Positions 39,800 to 47,793 of a stretch of DNA of 64,000 bases are shown piece by piece. The first letter of the stretch is position 1, and every line of letters begins with the position of its first letter. The DNA comes from Bradyrhizobium guangxiense (GTDB lineage Bacteria; Pseudomonadota; Alphaproteobacteria; Rhizobiales; Xanthobacteraceae), in the NCBI RefSeq assembly GCF_004114915.1, contig NZ_CP022219.1:5114501-5178500 (forward strand), read 5' to 3'. The notes beneath the pieces are model-generated. The model did not search any database. It saw only the letters and a list, made by a program, of their open reading frames with translations, and had not been told where the DNA came from. The translations under genes and the position numbers were made by a program.

Positions 39800-40007
39800 G
39801 GGCAGGTTGTTCGCCAGTGCGGCGCCTGGGGGAATATCCCGCCGAAGAAATCGGACTGAGGCATTGCGCTTCAGCCCGCATCTTTACCGCGCGCGAAATC
39901 TGGTCGAGCGGTTCTTCGACAAGATTAAGCACTGTCGGGGGATCGCGACGCGATACGACAAACTCGCGGCCAACTATCTCGCGTTCGTCCAGCTTGCATT
40001 GACCTAG
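39800..40007 (+). pseudogene. Degraded IS5-family transposase, C-terminal remnant
   Basis: The last part reads FSPHLYRARNLVERFFDKIK and continues to the IATRYDKLAANYLAFVQLAL motif, the conserved C-terminal E-region of IS5-family transposases. Just upstream, a different frame encodes RQCGAWGNIPPKK, the segment that normally precedes it. A frameshift near 39857 therefore breaks the gene. The N-terminal half and both inverted ends are absent. The stop comes earlier than in intact relatives and overlaps the stop of the convergent hydrolase gene within CTAG. Confidence 0.8.
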
Positions 40008-40729
40008 GCAACGATCGCGTTCAGCACCTTCATCAGCGCCTCCGGCGCCGTCACATTCGGCGCGTGGCTCGCGTCGAGCTCGAAATAGCGCCAGCCGTCC
40101 TCATTCTTCGTGCGCCTCGCAAACTGCCCGAACACGTCGCCCGGCGGGATGCGCGTGCAGTAGATGTAGCTGCGCGGCATCGACGGCTCGCCATGCGCGA
40201 GCTTCAGCTTCGCCTCGAAGCACTTGATCGGCATCGCCACCCGGCGCGCGTTGAGCCAGTCGAGATCGCCCTGCGGCGTATCCGGCGGCGGCGGGTTCGG
40301 CGGAATGTGATGGCCGTCACCGGACGCTGCCGCCTTGCGCATCGGCTCGCGCCCGCTCTCGTTGAGGTCGAACAGCGATTGGCCGTCGCGCGGCACGAAG
40401 GCGTCGGGATAGATCAGTTGCGTCACGCGCTCGCGGGCGCGGTCGGCGACGGCGGTCGCGACCATGCCGCCGTAGCTGTGGCCGAGCAGCACGATGTCGC
40501 TGAGATCATCGAAGGCGATGACGTTGAGGATATCCTGGATATGCGTCTCGAGATCGATCGCCGGGCTGGCGAGATGCACGCGTTCGCCGAGCCCGGTATA
40601 GGTCGGCGCCACCAGGCGATGACCGGCCGCCGCCATCAGCGGATGCATCTTCTTCCAGGCCCATCCGCCGGACCACGCGCCGTGACAGAGCAGGAAGGTC
40701 TTCGCGCGTGCGGCCATCGGCGTTTCCAT
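40004..40729 (-). CDS. Alpha/beta-fold hydrolase (esterase-like)
   Basis: A 241-residue hydrolase. The oxyanion region HGAWSGGWAWKKM and nucleophile elbow GHSYGG (Ser about 103) are clear. A catalytic Asp region and a late His (LDASHAPNVTAPEAL) complete the triad. The HGAW...GLGERVH pattern is common in plant-esterase-like bacterial hydrolases of unknown substrate. There is no signal peptide, so it is probably cytoplasmic. It converges on the IS5 remnant. Confidence 0.88.
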   Translation of the reverse strand: METPMAARAKTFLLCHGAWSGGWAWKKMHPLMAAAGHRLVAPTYTGLGERVHLASPAIDLETHIQDILNVIAFDDLSDIVLLGHSYGGMVATAVADRARERVTQLIYPDAFVPRDGQSLFDLNESGREPMRKAAASGDGHHIPPNPPPPDTPQGDLDWLNARRVAMPIKCFEAKLKLAHGEPSMPRSYIYCTRIPPGDVFGQFARRTKNEDGWRYFELDASHAPNVTAPEALMKVLNAIVA

Positions 40730-40790
40730 CGTTCTTGCTTGATACGATGGAGCGTAGCGGCATGGTGCGCGATGTAAACGCTGCGGCTGC

Positions 40791-41225
40791 TCAGGCCGCG
40801 CGCGCGTCCGCCTTCACCAGCACCGGTGCAAGCTCATCGGCCTCGCGCCGCAGCTTGCTCGGCTCGAAACCGTGCATGCCGAGCTGCCATTGCAGCCCGA
40901 CGATGGCGCCCTTAGTCGGTTGCAGCAGTGCGAGCGAGGCGAACAGCGTCACCGGCAGCCACACCGCGAGTTGCAGCCACTCCGGCGGCGCATAGGCGGT
41001 TTCGACCGCGAGGATCGCCGGCACCACGAGATGACCGACCACGACCATCACGAGATAGGCGGGGAAGTCATCGGCGCGCTGATGGAACAGCTCCTCGCCG
41101 CAATGATCGCAGCTATGGGCGACTTTGAGGAAGCGGCCGAACAGATGCCCTTCGCCGCAATTCGGGCATTTGCCGCGGAAACCGCGCCACATCGCCTTCG
41201 TCAGAGAGACTGAACCGGCCGCCAT
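40791..41225 (-). CDS. DUF983 membrane protein with zinc ribbon
   Basis: A 144-residue protein. An N-terminal CPNCG and CDHCG pair suggests a zinc ribbon, followed by two membrane helices (YLVMVVVGHLVVPAILAV and LAVWLPVTLFASLALL). This is the DUF983 layout and no function is established. ATG 41225 has AGGTG six bases upstream. A promoter with TTGAAT and TATTGT 17 bp apart lies 30-60 bases upstream and overlaps the presumed MocR operator repeats. The divergent regulator may therefore control this gene. Confidence 0.85.
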   Translation of the reverse strand: MAAGSVSLTKAMWRGFRGKCPNCGEGHLFGRFLKVAHSCDHCGEELFHQRADDFPAYLVMVVVGHLVVPAILAVETAYAPPEWLQLAVWLPVTLFASLALLQPTKGAIVGLQWQLGMHGFEPSKLRREADELAPVLVKADARAA

Positions 41226-41249
41226 GACCACACCTCTTCCGTTTTGATG

Positions 41250-41284
41250 ATCCATACAATAATATCTTGCATCCATACATTCAA
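41250..41284. promoter_or_regulatory. MocR-type operator: two direct repeats overlapping the DUF983 promoter
   Basis: ATCCATACAA (41250-41259) and ATCCATACAT (41271-41280) are direct repeats 21 bp apart, two helical turns. MocR regulators often bind such spaced direct repeats. On the minus strand a -35 TTGAAT (41284-41279) and a -10 TATTGT (41261-41256) are 17 bp apart. Both repeats thus overlap or abut the DUF983 promoter. Binding is inferred. Confidence 0.5.
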
Positions 41285-41289
41285 AGGAT

Positions 41290-42675
41290 ATGGACCAACA
41301 TTGCATGGATTTGATCCCGACAATCTCGGAGCTGTCAGGCCCGCGCTATCAGCGCATCGTCGAGGCCATGGAAGCCGACATTGCCGCCGGCCGGCTGGTG
41401 CGCGGCCAGCAATTGCCGACGCAGCGCGCGCTGGCGAAGGCGCTCGGCGTCGATCTCACCACGGTGACGCGCGCCTACACGGAGGCGCGGCGGCGCGGCC
41501 TCATGGAGGCACGGGTCGGACAGGGCTCGTTCGTGTCGGAGACCAGCGCGCGCCGCGCGGTCGCCCTGCCGCATCCCGTCGCGATCGATCTTTCCATGAA
41601 CGTGCCGCCGCATCCGCTGGAGGCGCAGCTCGACGAGCGCATCATCGCCGGAATGGAATCCATCCGCGCGCAATCGGGCCTGACGGCGTATCTCAACTAT
41701 CAGCCGCCCGGCGGCAGCGCGCATGAGCGCGAAGTCGCCGCGCGCTGGATGCGCGCCCGCGTTCCGCACGCGCATGCCGACAGGCTCGTGATCTTTCCCG
41801 GCGCGCAGACGATCCTGTTCAACCTGCTCGCACACCTTGCGCGGCCTGGTGATATCGTGCTGACGGAAGCGCTGACCTTCCCCGGCATCAAGGCGGCCGC
41901 GATGCGGCTCGGCATCGAGCTCGTCGGCGTCGCCATGGACGATGGCGGCATCCTGCCCGATGCGCTGGCAAAGGCCTGCCGCACGCACCGGCCGAAGGCC
42001 GTCTATCTCATTCCGACGCTGCACAATCCGACCACCGCGACGCTTCTCCCCGAGCGGCGCAGCGCGATCGCAAAGATCATCCGCGATACCGGCACGATCC
42101 TGGTCGAGGACGACGCCTACGGCGTGCTCGACCGCTCGGCAGCACCGATCGCGAACCTGATTCCGGAGCGGACTTATCTCGCGACCACGCTGTCGAAATG
42201 CATCGCGCCGGCGCTCCGCGTCGCCTATCTGTTGACGCCCGACAGCGCTGCGCAGCGGGAGATGCGCACATGCCTGCAGGCGACGGTGCAGATGCCGGCG
42301 CCGCTGATGGTCGCACTGGTGACGCATTGGATCGAAGCTGGGATTGCCGATCGCATCATCGCCGCCATTCGCAACGAAGCCATCGGCCGCCAGCAACTGG
42401 CACAGCGCGCACTGAAAGGGTTTCAGTTCCTCGCCAGGCCCGCCGCCCATCATCTATGGCTGCGGCTGCCGGAGGGACGCCCTGATGTGGCAGCCTATCT
42501 CCTGCGGAACGGCCTTGCGGTCGTCGCCGGCGAGGCCTTCACCGTGGACGGGACGCCGTCGCATGCTGCGCGCGTCTCGCTGGGCGCGGCGCGCAACAGG
42601 GCCGAATTGACCGAAGCGCTGCGCATCCTGGTCGGCGCGCTGCACACGCCCGCCGACGCCAGGCAGATCGTCTAG
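41290..42675 (+). CDS. MocR-type transcriptional regulator (GntR HTH plus aminotransferase fold)
   Basis: A 461-residue fusion. The N-terminal winged helix has GQQLPTQRALAKALGVDLTTV with TRAYTEARRRGL (about 39-71). The rest is a fold-type I aminotransferase domain with the PLP-binding Lys in TTLSKCIAPALRVAYLL (about 303) and a YLIPTLHNPTT segment. MocR proteins sense PLP or amino acids and usually control a neighbouring gene and themselves. The start is uncertain: ATG 41290 has an AAAGG only two bases away, and ATG 41314 (MDLIPTISE) would fit the family equally well. The likely target is DUF983. Confidence 0.92.
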   Translation: MDQHCMDLIPTISELSGPRYQRIVEAMEADIAAGRLVRGQQLPTQRALAKALGVDLTTVTRAYTEARRRGLMEARVGQGSFVSETSARRAVALPHPVAIDLSMNVPPHPLEAQLDERIIAGMESIRAQSGLTAYLNYQPPGGSAHEREVAARWMRARVPHAHADRLVIFPGAQTILFNLLAHLARPGDIVLTEALTFPGIKAAAMRLGIELVGVAMDDGGILPDALAKACRTHRPKAVYLIPTLHNPTTATLLPERRSAIAKIIRDTGTILVEDDAYGVLDRSAAPIANLIPERTYLATTLSKCIAPALRVAYLLTPDSAAQREMRTCLQATVQMPAPLMVALVTHWIEAGIADRIIAAIRNEAIGRQQLAQRALKGFQFLARPAAHHLWLRLPEGRPDVAAYLLRNGLAVVAGEAFTVDGTPSHAARVSLGAARNRAELTEALRILVGALHTPADARQIV

Positions 42676-42689
42676 ATTCTTCTTGCCGG

Positions 42690-42950
42690 TTACTGGTGGT
42701 GGCGGCGGTGGCGCGGACGAACCGCCGGGGTCGCACCCGGCGGATAGGCCGCATAGGCCTCGGCCGGGGCTACCATCTCGCCGCGGGCCGCGCGTCCCGC
42801 AGGCGTAAGCTGACCGCCATTGAGCACGTCGCGGTCGGGATGGGCGGCCTGATAGGCCGCCGGCTCGGAAAACTGCGCCTGCGCCATTGTCGGCATCAAG
42901 GCCGCTGCCGACAACAATGCAGCCGCAACGGCGATGCTGGTCCGGATCAT
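42690..42950 (-). CDS. Small secreted protein of unknown function
   Basis: An 86-residue protein with a clear signal peptide (IRTSIAVAAALLSAAALMPTMAQA). The mature part is short, with GQLTPAGRAARGEMVAPAEAYAAYPPG and a basic His/Arg end. ATG 42950 is eight bases from GGAG, so I prefer it to the ATG two codons earlier. It converges on the MocR gene with 14 bases between. I do not recognise a function. Confidence 0.75.
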   Translation of the reverse strand: MIRTSIAVAAALLSAAALMPTMAQAQFSEPAAYQAAHPDRDVLNGGQLTPAGRAARGEMVAPAEAYAAYPPGATPAVRPRHRRHHQ

Positions 42951-43176
42951 GGTCATTCTCCGTCATCTCGTTCGGAACTGGCCGATCGGTGCGCGATGGT
43001 GTCGGGCGGGCCGGCCGAATTGAAGTACGGCCATCATGTAGGCCTGTCTTCCGCGAACGCCCGACGCCGCAGATCACGCTTGCGTGCAGGACGGATTGAC
43101 CTGCACGGCAAGGCCCGTGCTATGGGGGCAATCGGGATCAACCATTCGGGATCGGTCCGGCGACAAGGACAATCTG

Positions 43177-43920
43177 TTGGAAACGCTCACCTACGTCCTG
43201 CTGCTGTTCGGCGCATTGGCTGGCGGTTTCGTCTCGGGGCTGGCCGGATTCGGCACGGCGCTGATGGCGCTCGGCATCTGGCTTTACGTGCTGCCGCCCT
43301 CGCTCGCGGTGCCGCTGGTGCTGATCTGCTCGGTGATCGCGCAGACCTCGACGCTGCCCTCGATGTGGAAGAGCTTCGACCTGTCGCTGGTATGGCCGTT
43401 CCTGATCGGCGGATTGATCGGCGTGCCGCTTGGCACCATGCTGATCGCCTCGGCCGATCCAAAGGTGTTCAAGCTGAGCGTCGGCATTCTAATTCTGATC
43501 TTCTCGACGTCGCTCTACCTGAACAAGAGGCCGCTTGCCTTCAAGTTCGGCGGTCGCATCGCCGACGGCGCGATCGGTTTTGCCGGCGGCATCCTTGGTG
43601 GCCTCGCCGGATTGTCGGGGCCGCTGCCGATCCTGTGGGCCAATATCCGCGGCTGGAACAAGCACGAACGGCGCGGCATCTTCCAGCTCTTCAATTTCAC
43701 GGTGCTCGCGACCGCGTTGGTGCTGCAGACCGCATCGGGTCTCGTCGAGCTGAGGGTGCTCTGGCTCGCGATGATCGCATTTCCGGGCACCTTGATCGGC
43801 GCCTGGGCCGGCGCGCGTGTCTATCACGCCCTCAACGACAAGCATTTCGGCGATGTCGTGCTCGGCCTGTTGTTCCTGTCGGGTCTTACCCTCGTCTGGA
43901 ACAGTCTCGCCGCGCTCTAG
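43177..43920 (+). CDS. TauE/SafE-family sulfite exporter-like membrane protein
   Basis: A 247-residue protein with seven or eight hydrophobic segments. The paired glycine-rich starts GGFVSGLAGFGTALMALG and GGILGGLAGLSGPLPILW are the two TauE/SafE repeats. The family moves sulfite or sulfoacetate-type anions across the inner membrane, and the substrate here is unknown. I chose TTG 43177, which has AAGGA seven bases upstream. A longer frame from 43084 has an unlikely hydrophilic N-terminus. Confidence 0.88.
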   Translation: METLTYVLLLFGALAGGFVSGLAGFGTALMALGIWLYVLPPSLAVPLVLICSVIAQTSTLPSMWKSFDLSLVWPFLIGGLIGVPLGTMLIASADPKVFKLSVGILILIFSTSLYLNKRPLAFKFGGRIADGAIGFAGGILGGLAGLSGPLPILWANIRGWNKHERRGIFQLFNFTVLATALVLQTASGLVELRVLWLAMIAFPGTLIGAWAGARVYHALNDKHFGDVVLGLLFLSGLTLVWNSLAAL

Positions 43921-44027
43921 CCCTCATGTTCTCGCGGCGGGGGATGCCGCCAGCAAAGGCTGCTCGTTCGTCACTGCGGTCATTGCTCTTCTGCAGCCCA
44001 CCATCACCACCGCCTGGCAGCAGGCCA

Positions 44028-45434
44028 TCACGCGGGCTCGCGGACGACAGGCGCAATGGGTTCGGGGCTCTGCTGCTCCGCAGGCGTCTCCTTGGGCGCC
44101 AGTGTCAGGCGTTTCCTGAACTCGCGGCGCAGCAGCCACAGGCTCAAGCCCGCCTGCAACGTGGTCGTCGCGACCGAGAGGTACCAGACGTACTCCATGC
44201 GAAAGCCCGGCCTCGTCGAGAGCCAGATCGCCGGCAGGGAGTAGGTGAACACGCGCGTCGCCGAGCTCAGCAGCACCGGCCTGGTGTTGCCGAGGGCCTG
44301 GAACATGCTCGAGCAGGTGAAGATCAGCCCCTGCGCGACCATGTTGAGCGAGATGATCCGCAGGAACAGATAGGCGATCTCCATGGTCTCGCGGTCGTTC
44401 GAGAATCCGGCAAGCAGCAGCTCGGGCTTCACCTGCGCGAGGATCATGAAGCCGGCCATCACGATCGTGACGATCAAAGCGGCCTTGACGAAAGTTTCCC
44501 GCACGCGCGCAGCGTTGGCGGCGCCGACGTTCTGACCGGCGATCGGCCCGGCCGCCAGCCCGACCGCAAGAGCAGGCATGTTGATCAGGCCGAGCACGCG
44601 CTGCCCGATGCCGAAGCCTGCCTGCGCCGCCGCGCCGAAATCACGCAGCACGTAGTACACCACCGCCATGAAGATGAACATCATCGCGAACTCACCGCCC
44701 GCCGGCAGGCCGACATTGAGGATCCGCTTCAGATGGCGCAGCTGTGGACGCCACTGCGTCGGATCGAAGCCGACGTAGCGCTCGACCTTTCGGAAATAGA
44801 CAAGCAACATCAGGGCGCCGATGGCGACCGCGATCGAACTCGCCAGCCCGGCACCGGCCACCCCGAGCGGATGGCCGGTGCCCCAGCCCGAGATCAGCAC
44901 CGGCGCCAGCGCGATATTGATGGCCACGGCAAGCGCCTGCACCAGCATGGAGGGACGTACGATACCGGTGGCGCGCAGCGCAGATCCCATCACCTGGGTC
45001 GCGAACTGCAGCGCGAGCGCCGGCATGAACCACAACAGATAGGTGGTCCCGGCCTCGATCGTGGCTTGATCCGCGGCGATCGAACGCATGTAGGCACGCG
45101 ACAGCGCGGCACCTGCGACCAGGGTCAACAGGCCGAACAGCACCGACAGCGCGATCGCCTGGTTGAAGATCAGGTTGGCATCCGGCCGGTCCTTGCGTCC
45201 GACGGCATGCGCGATCAGCGCGACCGTTCCGACGCCGAGCACCTGCATCAGCCCGTTGACGAGAAAGCCGGCATTGCCGGCCGCGGCGACGCCCGCCACG
45301 GCGGCATCGCCCAGGCCCGACACGAAGTACAGGTCAACCAGCTGGCAGACCATGATCGAGATCATGCCGGCCATGATCGGCGGCGCCATCACCAGGATGT
45401 GTCTCACGATGGAGCCGTTCGTCAGGTCTTTCAT
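44028..45434 (-). CDS. MATE-family efflux transporter
   Basis: A 468-residue protein with 12 hydrophobic segments in two similar halves. The start SIVRHILVMAPPIMAGMIS and the second-half GPIAGQNVGAANAARVRETFVKA are typical of MatE domains. It exports drugs or metabolites by cation antiport. ATG 45434 is preceded by GAGGACGG. It lies 74 bases downstream of the ABC exporter gene on the same strand, so the two may share a transcript. Confidence 0.92.
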   Translation of the reverse strand: MKDLTNGSIVRHILVMAPPIMAGMISIMVCQLVDLYFVSGLGDAAVAGVAAAGNAGFLVNGLMQVLGVGTVALIAHAVGRKDRPDANLIFNQAIALSVLFGLLTLVAGAALSRAYMRSIAADQATIEAGTTYLLWFMPALALQFATQVMGSALRATGIVRPSMLVQALAVAINIALAPVLISGWGTGHPLGVAGAGLASSIAVAIGALMLLVYFRKVERYVGFDPTQWRPQLRHLKRILNVGLPAGGEFAMMFIFMAVVYYVLRDFGAAAQAGFGIGQRVLGLINMPALAVGLAAGPIAGQNVGAANAARVRETFVKAALIVTIVMAGFMILAQVKPELLLAGFSNDRETMEIAYLFLRIISLNMVAQGLIFTCSSMFQALGNTRPVLLSSATRVFTYSLPAIWLSTRPGFRMEYVWYLSVATTTLQAGLSLWLLRREFRKRLTLAPKETPAEQQSPEPIAPVVREPA

Positions 45435-45508
45435 GTCAATCCGTCCTCGACGCATTCCTTGGGCGCACCCTTGATGGCAGCAGAACGTTCGCCCTGCTGC
45501 CGCGCGCA

Positions 45509-47344
45509 TCATTCCGCTGCCGCGATATGCCCGAGCTCCACCACCTGGCGCTCGAACAGGCCGCGATAGATCCCCCCCGGCTTGCCCGCGAGCAGAGCAT
45601 GCGTGCCCTGCTCGACGATCTCGCCGCGGTCGAACACCAGGATCCGATCGAGGCTCTTCACCGTCGACAGCCGGTGCGCGATCACGATCGAGGTGCGGCC
45701 CTTCATCAGCCGCTCCATCGCCTGCTGGATCATTGCCTCCGATTCCGAATCCAGGCTCGAGGTCGCCTCGTCCAAGATCAGCACCGGCGCATCAGCCAGG
45801 AACGCGCGCGCCAGCGCCACGCGCTGCCGCTCGCCGCCCGACAGTTTCACGCCGCGCTCGCCGACGAGGGTGCCATACCCCTTCGGCAGGCGCAGGATGA
45901 AGTCGTGCGCATTCGCCAGCCGCGCCGCCTGCTCGATCGCTTCCAAGCTGGCACCGGGCCGGCCATAGGCGATGTTCTCCGCGAGCGTGCGGTGGAACAG
46001 GATCGGCTCCTGCTGCACGATCGCGATCTGGCTGCGCAGCGATTGCTGCGTGGCGTGCGCGATGTCCTGGCCGTCGATCAGCACGCGACCGCCGCTGACG
46101 TCGTAGAGCCGCTGCACCAGCTTGACGAAGGTGGTCTTGCCGGAGCCGGAACGGCCGACGAGGCCGACGCGTTCGCCGGCGCGGATCCTGACCGACAAGC
46201 CGTCGTACAGCGGCGCGCGATGGCCGCCATAGTGGAACGTGACGTCGTCGAACACGATCTCGCCGCCCTCGATCGCGATCGGCCGCGCATCGGCTGCATC
46301 CGCAATCCCGATCGGCTCCTCATGGATCGCCACCAGCTCCTCCATGTCGTTGACCGAGCGCTGGAGGTTGTTGATGTGCATGCCCACGTCGCGCAAATAG
46401 GCGTGGATGACGTAGTAGCTCGTCAGCACATAGGTGACGTCGCCGGGCGAGGCATGCCCGTACATCCACAGCAGCACCGAGCCGCCGATCACCGACCCCC
46501 GCAGGCATAGCAGCAGCGAGAGCTGCGCCATGGCGGTGTAGTTGTAGCGGAACCAGGTTCGTCGCACCCGCACGCGCCAACGGCTGATGACACGGGCGAG
46601 CCGCGCATCTTCACGCCCTTCGGCGCCAAACGACTTCACAACGGCGTTGCAGGTCAACGCGTCCGCCAGCGTGCCGCCGACCTTGGTGTCCCAGGCATTG
46701 GAGACGCGCGCGGCCGGCGCGATGTAGCGGGTCGAGAACAGCACCGTCATCGTGACATAGGCCAGCGCGCCGAGCGCGATCACCGCGCCGAGCGAGGCCC
46801 AGTGCACACCAAGCAGGATCATCGAGCCGATCAGCACGACCAGCGACGGCAGCAGCGCCAGCAGGATGGTGTCATTCAGCAGGTCGACCGCCCACATGCC
46901 GCGCGTGATCTTGCGCACGGTCGAGCCCGCGAAGGAATTGGCGTGCCAGTCGGTCGAGAAGCGCTGCACGCGCAGGAAGGCATCCTGCGCCAGGTCGGAC
47001 ATGATTTTCAGCGTGAACGGCACGATGGCCTGGAGCCCTGCCAGCCGCAGCACCATCGAGGCCGCACCCAGCGCCACGATGGCGCCGAATGCGACCAGGG
47101 CGGCGTGGCGCGCATCAGGATCTGACGGCCCGCGCGTCAGCGCGTCGATCAGATGCCCCGAGAACACCGGCATGAACAGGTCGGCGGCCGTCGCGCCCAA
47201 CAGGCCGCCGACCACGACGAGGCTGCGGCCCGGCTGCTTGAGCCAGTGCCGGAACACGAAGGGCAACACCACGCGGATAGCCGCGGGCTTCTTTGACAGA
47301 GCGGTCATGGCATCATCCGGCCGCATCGCGCGGGCCGGCTCCAT
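45509..47344 (-). CDS. ABC exporter, fused membrane and ATPase domains
   Basis: A 611-residue half-transporter. Six membrane helices fill the first ~330 residues. The ATPase domain has Walker A GRSGSGKTTF (about 396-405), Q-loop VQQEP, signature LSGGERQRVALARAF (about 500) and Walker B VLILDEATSSLD (about 520). This is the MsbA/multidrug type, and the substrate cannot be told. The start is uncertain among ATG 47344, 47326 and 47308, none with a strong ribosome-binding site. A strong promoter, a 24-codon frame and a stem-loop lie upstream, so expression may be controlled by its leader. Confidence 0.9.
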   Translation of the reverse strand: MEPARAMRPDDAMTALSKKPAAIRVVLPFVFRHWLKQPGRSLVVVGGLLGATAADLFMPVFSGHLIDALTRGPSDPDARHAALVAFGAIVALGAASMVLRLAGLQAIVPFTLKIMSDLAQDAFLRVQRFSTDWHANSFAGSTVRKITRGMWAVDLLNDTILLALLPSLVVLIGSMILLGVHWASLGAVIALGALAYVTMTVLFSTRYIAPAARVSNAWDTKVGGTLADALTCNAVVKSFGAEGREDARLARVISRWRVRVRRTWFRYNYTAMAQLSLLLCLRGSVIGGSVLLWMYGHASPGDVTYVLTSYYVIHAYLRDVGMHINNLQRSVNDMEELVAIHEEPIGIADAADARPIAIEGGEIVFDDVTFHYGGHRAPLYDGLSVRIRAGERVGLVGRSGSGKTTFVKLVQRLYDVSGGRVLIDGQDIAHATQQSLRSQIAIVQQEPILFHRTLAENIAYGRPGASLEAIEQAARLANAHDFILRLPKGYGTLVGERGVKLSGGERQRVALARAFLADAPVLILDEATSSLDSESEAMIQQAMERLMKGRTSIVIAHRLSTVKSLDRILVFDRGEIVEQGTHALLAGKPGGIYRGLFERQVVELGHIAAAE

Positions 47345-47376
47345 CGCTGGACGCAAGCTGGCCGCGAGGGCCGAGA

Positions 47377-47432
47377 GGCGTCACGTAAGACTGATTTTGA
47401 CTTGGGAAGCGGAGCGATCGGGACGTGGCGCC
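47377..47432 (-). promoter_or_regulatory. Stem-loop in the leader of the ABC exporter gene
   Basis: In minus-strand sense, GGCGCCACGT pairs with ACGTGACGCC across a loop of about 36 bases with one mismatch. It lies between the short leader frame and the exporter start, where an attenuator or start-masking structure would be expected. No T-run follows. Confidence 0.35.
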
Positions 47433-47457
47433 CAATCGAAACTGGCGGAAGAGGCCT

Positions 47458-47532
47458 CTAACAGGCCGCGTACATACCGAACCAGGAGATCATCGAGCGC
47501 GGGCGTACGATCTGCGAAAGCAACGAAGTCAT
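47458..47532 (-). CDS. Possible 24-residue leader peptide
   Basis: The frame MTSLLSQIVRPRS, then MISWFGMYAAC, then stop has an excellent ribosome-binding site (GGGGAG, six bases before the ATG). It begins about 30 bases after a near-consensus promoter. It is followed by a stem-loop and the ABC exporter gene. It could be a regulatory leader or a short membrane peptide. Without conservation data it remains a candidate. Confidence 0.4.
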   Translation of the reverse strand: MTSLLSQIVRPRSMISWFGMYAAC

Positions 47533-47566
47533 GCAAATCTCCCCGGTTCGATTGAATGAGGTGCGC

Positions 47567-47595
47567 TTTATAGATGTGTCGCAGGCTATTTGCAA
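47567..47595 (-). promoter_or_regulatory. Strong sigma70-type promoter for the ABC exporter leader
   Basis: TTGCAA (47595-47590) and TATAAA (47572-47567) are separated by exactly 17 bp on the minus strand. Transcription would start near 47560, about 28 bases before the leader ATG and 215 bases before the exporter gene. Confidence 0.6.
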
Positions 47596-47657
47596 CGGGG
47601 CCCTCGCGAGTTCACGGACGAGTGTTGCAATTTGGTGCGGGGTCGCCTCACACTCGC

Positions 47658-47776
47658 TGTCATTCCCCGCGAAGCCGGGAAATCCAGTACGCCGCGGCCT
47701 CTCGGTCCTAACGCCGGGCCCCGATGATACTCGGCCGGCGAAGCTTCAGCGAAGGCGGCAAGCCGGGCGACGACAC
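47658..47776. repeat. Intergenic repeat between emrB-like and ABC exporter genes
   Basis: Starts TGTCATTCCCCGCGAAGCCG, with ATCCAGTACGCCGCGGCCTC inside, and ends CAAGCCGGGCGACGACA. It shares segments with the elements at 7726 and 26535. It fills most of the gap between the emrB-like stop and the ABC promoter. Confidence 0.65.
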
Positions 47777-47793
47777 CCCCTAGATAGCTGCCG

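Noticed and set aside
42696..45569. 957-residue plus-strand open frame
   Set aside because: Overlaps the small secreted protein, the TauE/SafE gene and the MATE gene, all with recognisable features. Composition is that of an antisense frame.
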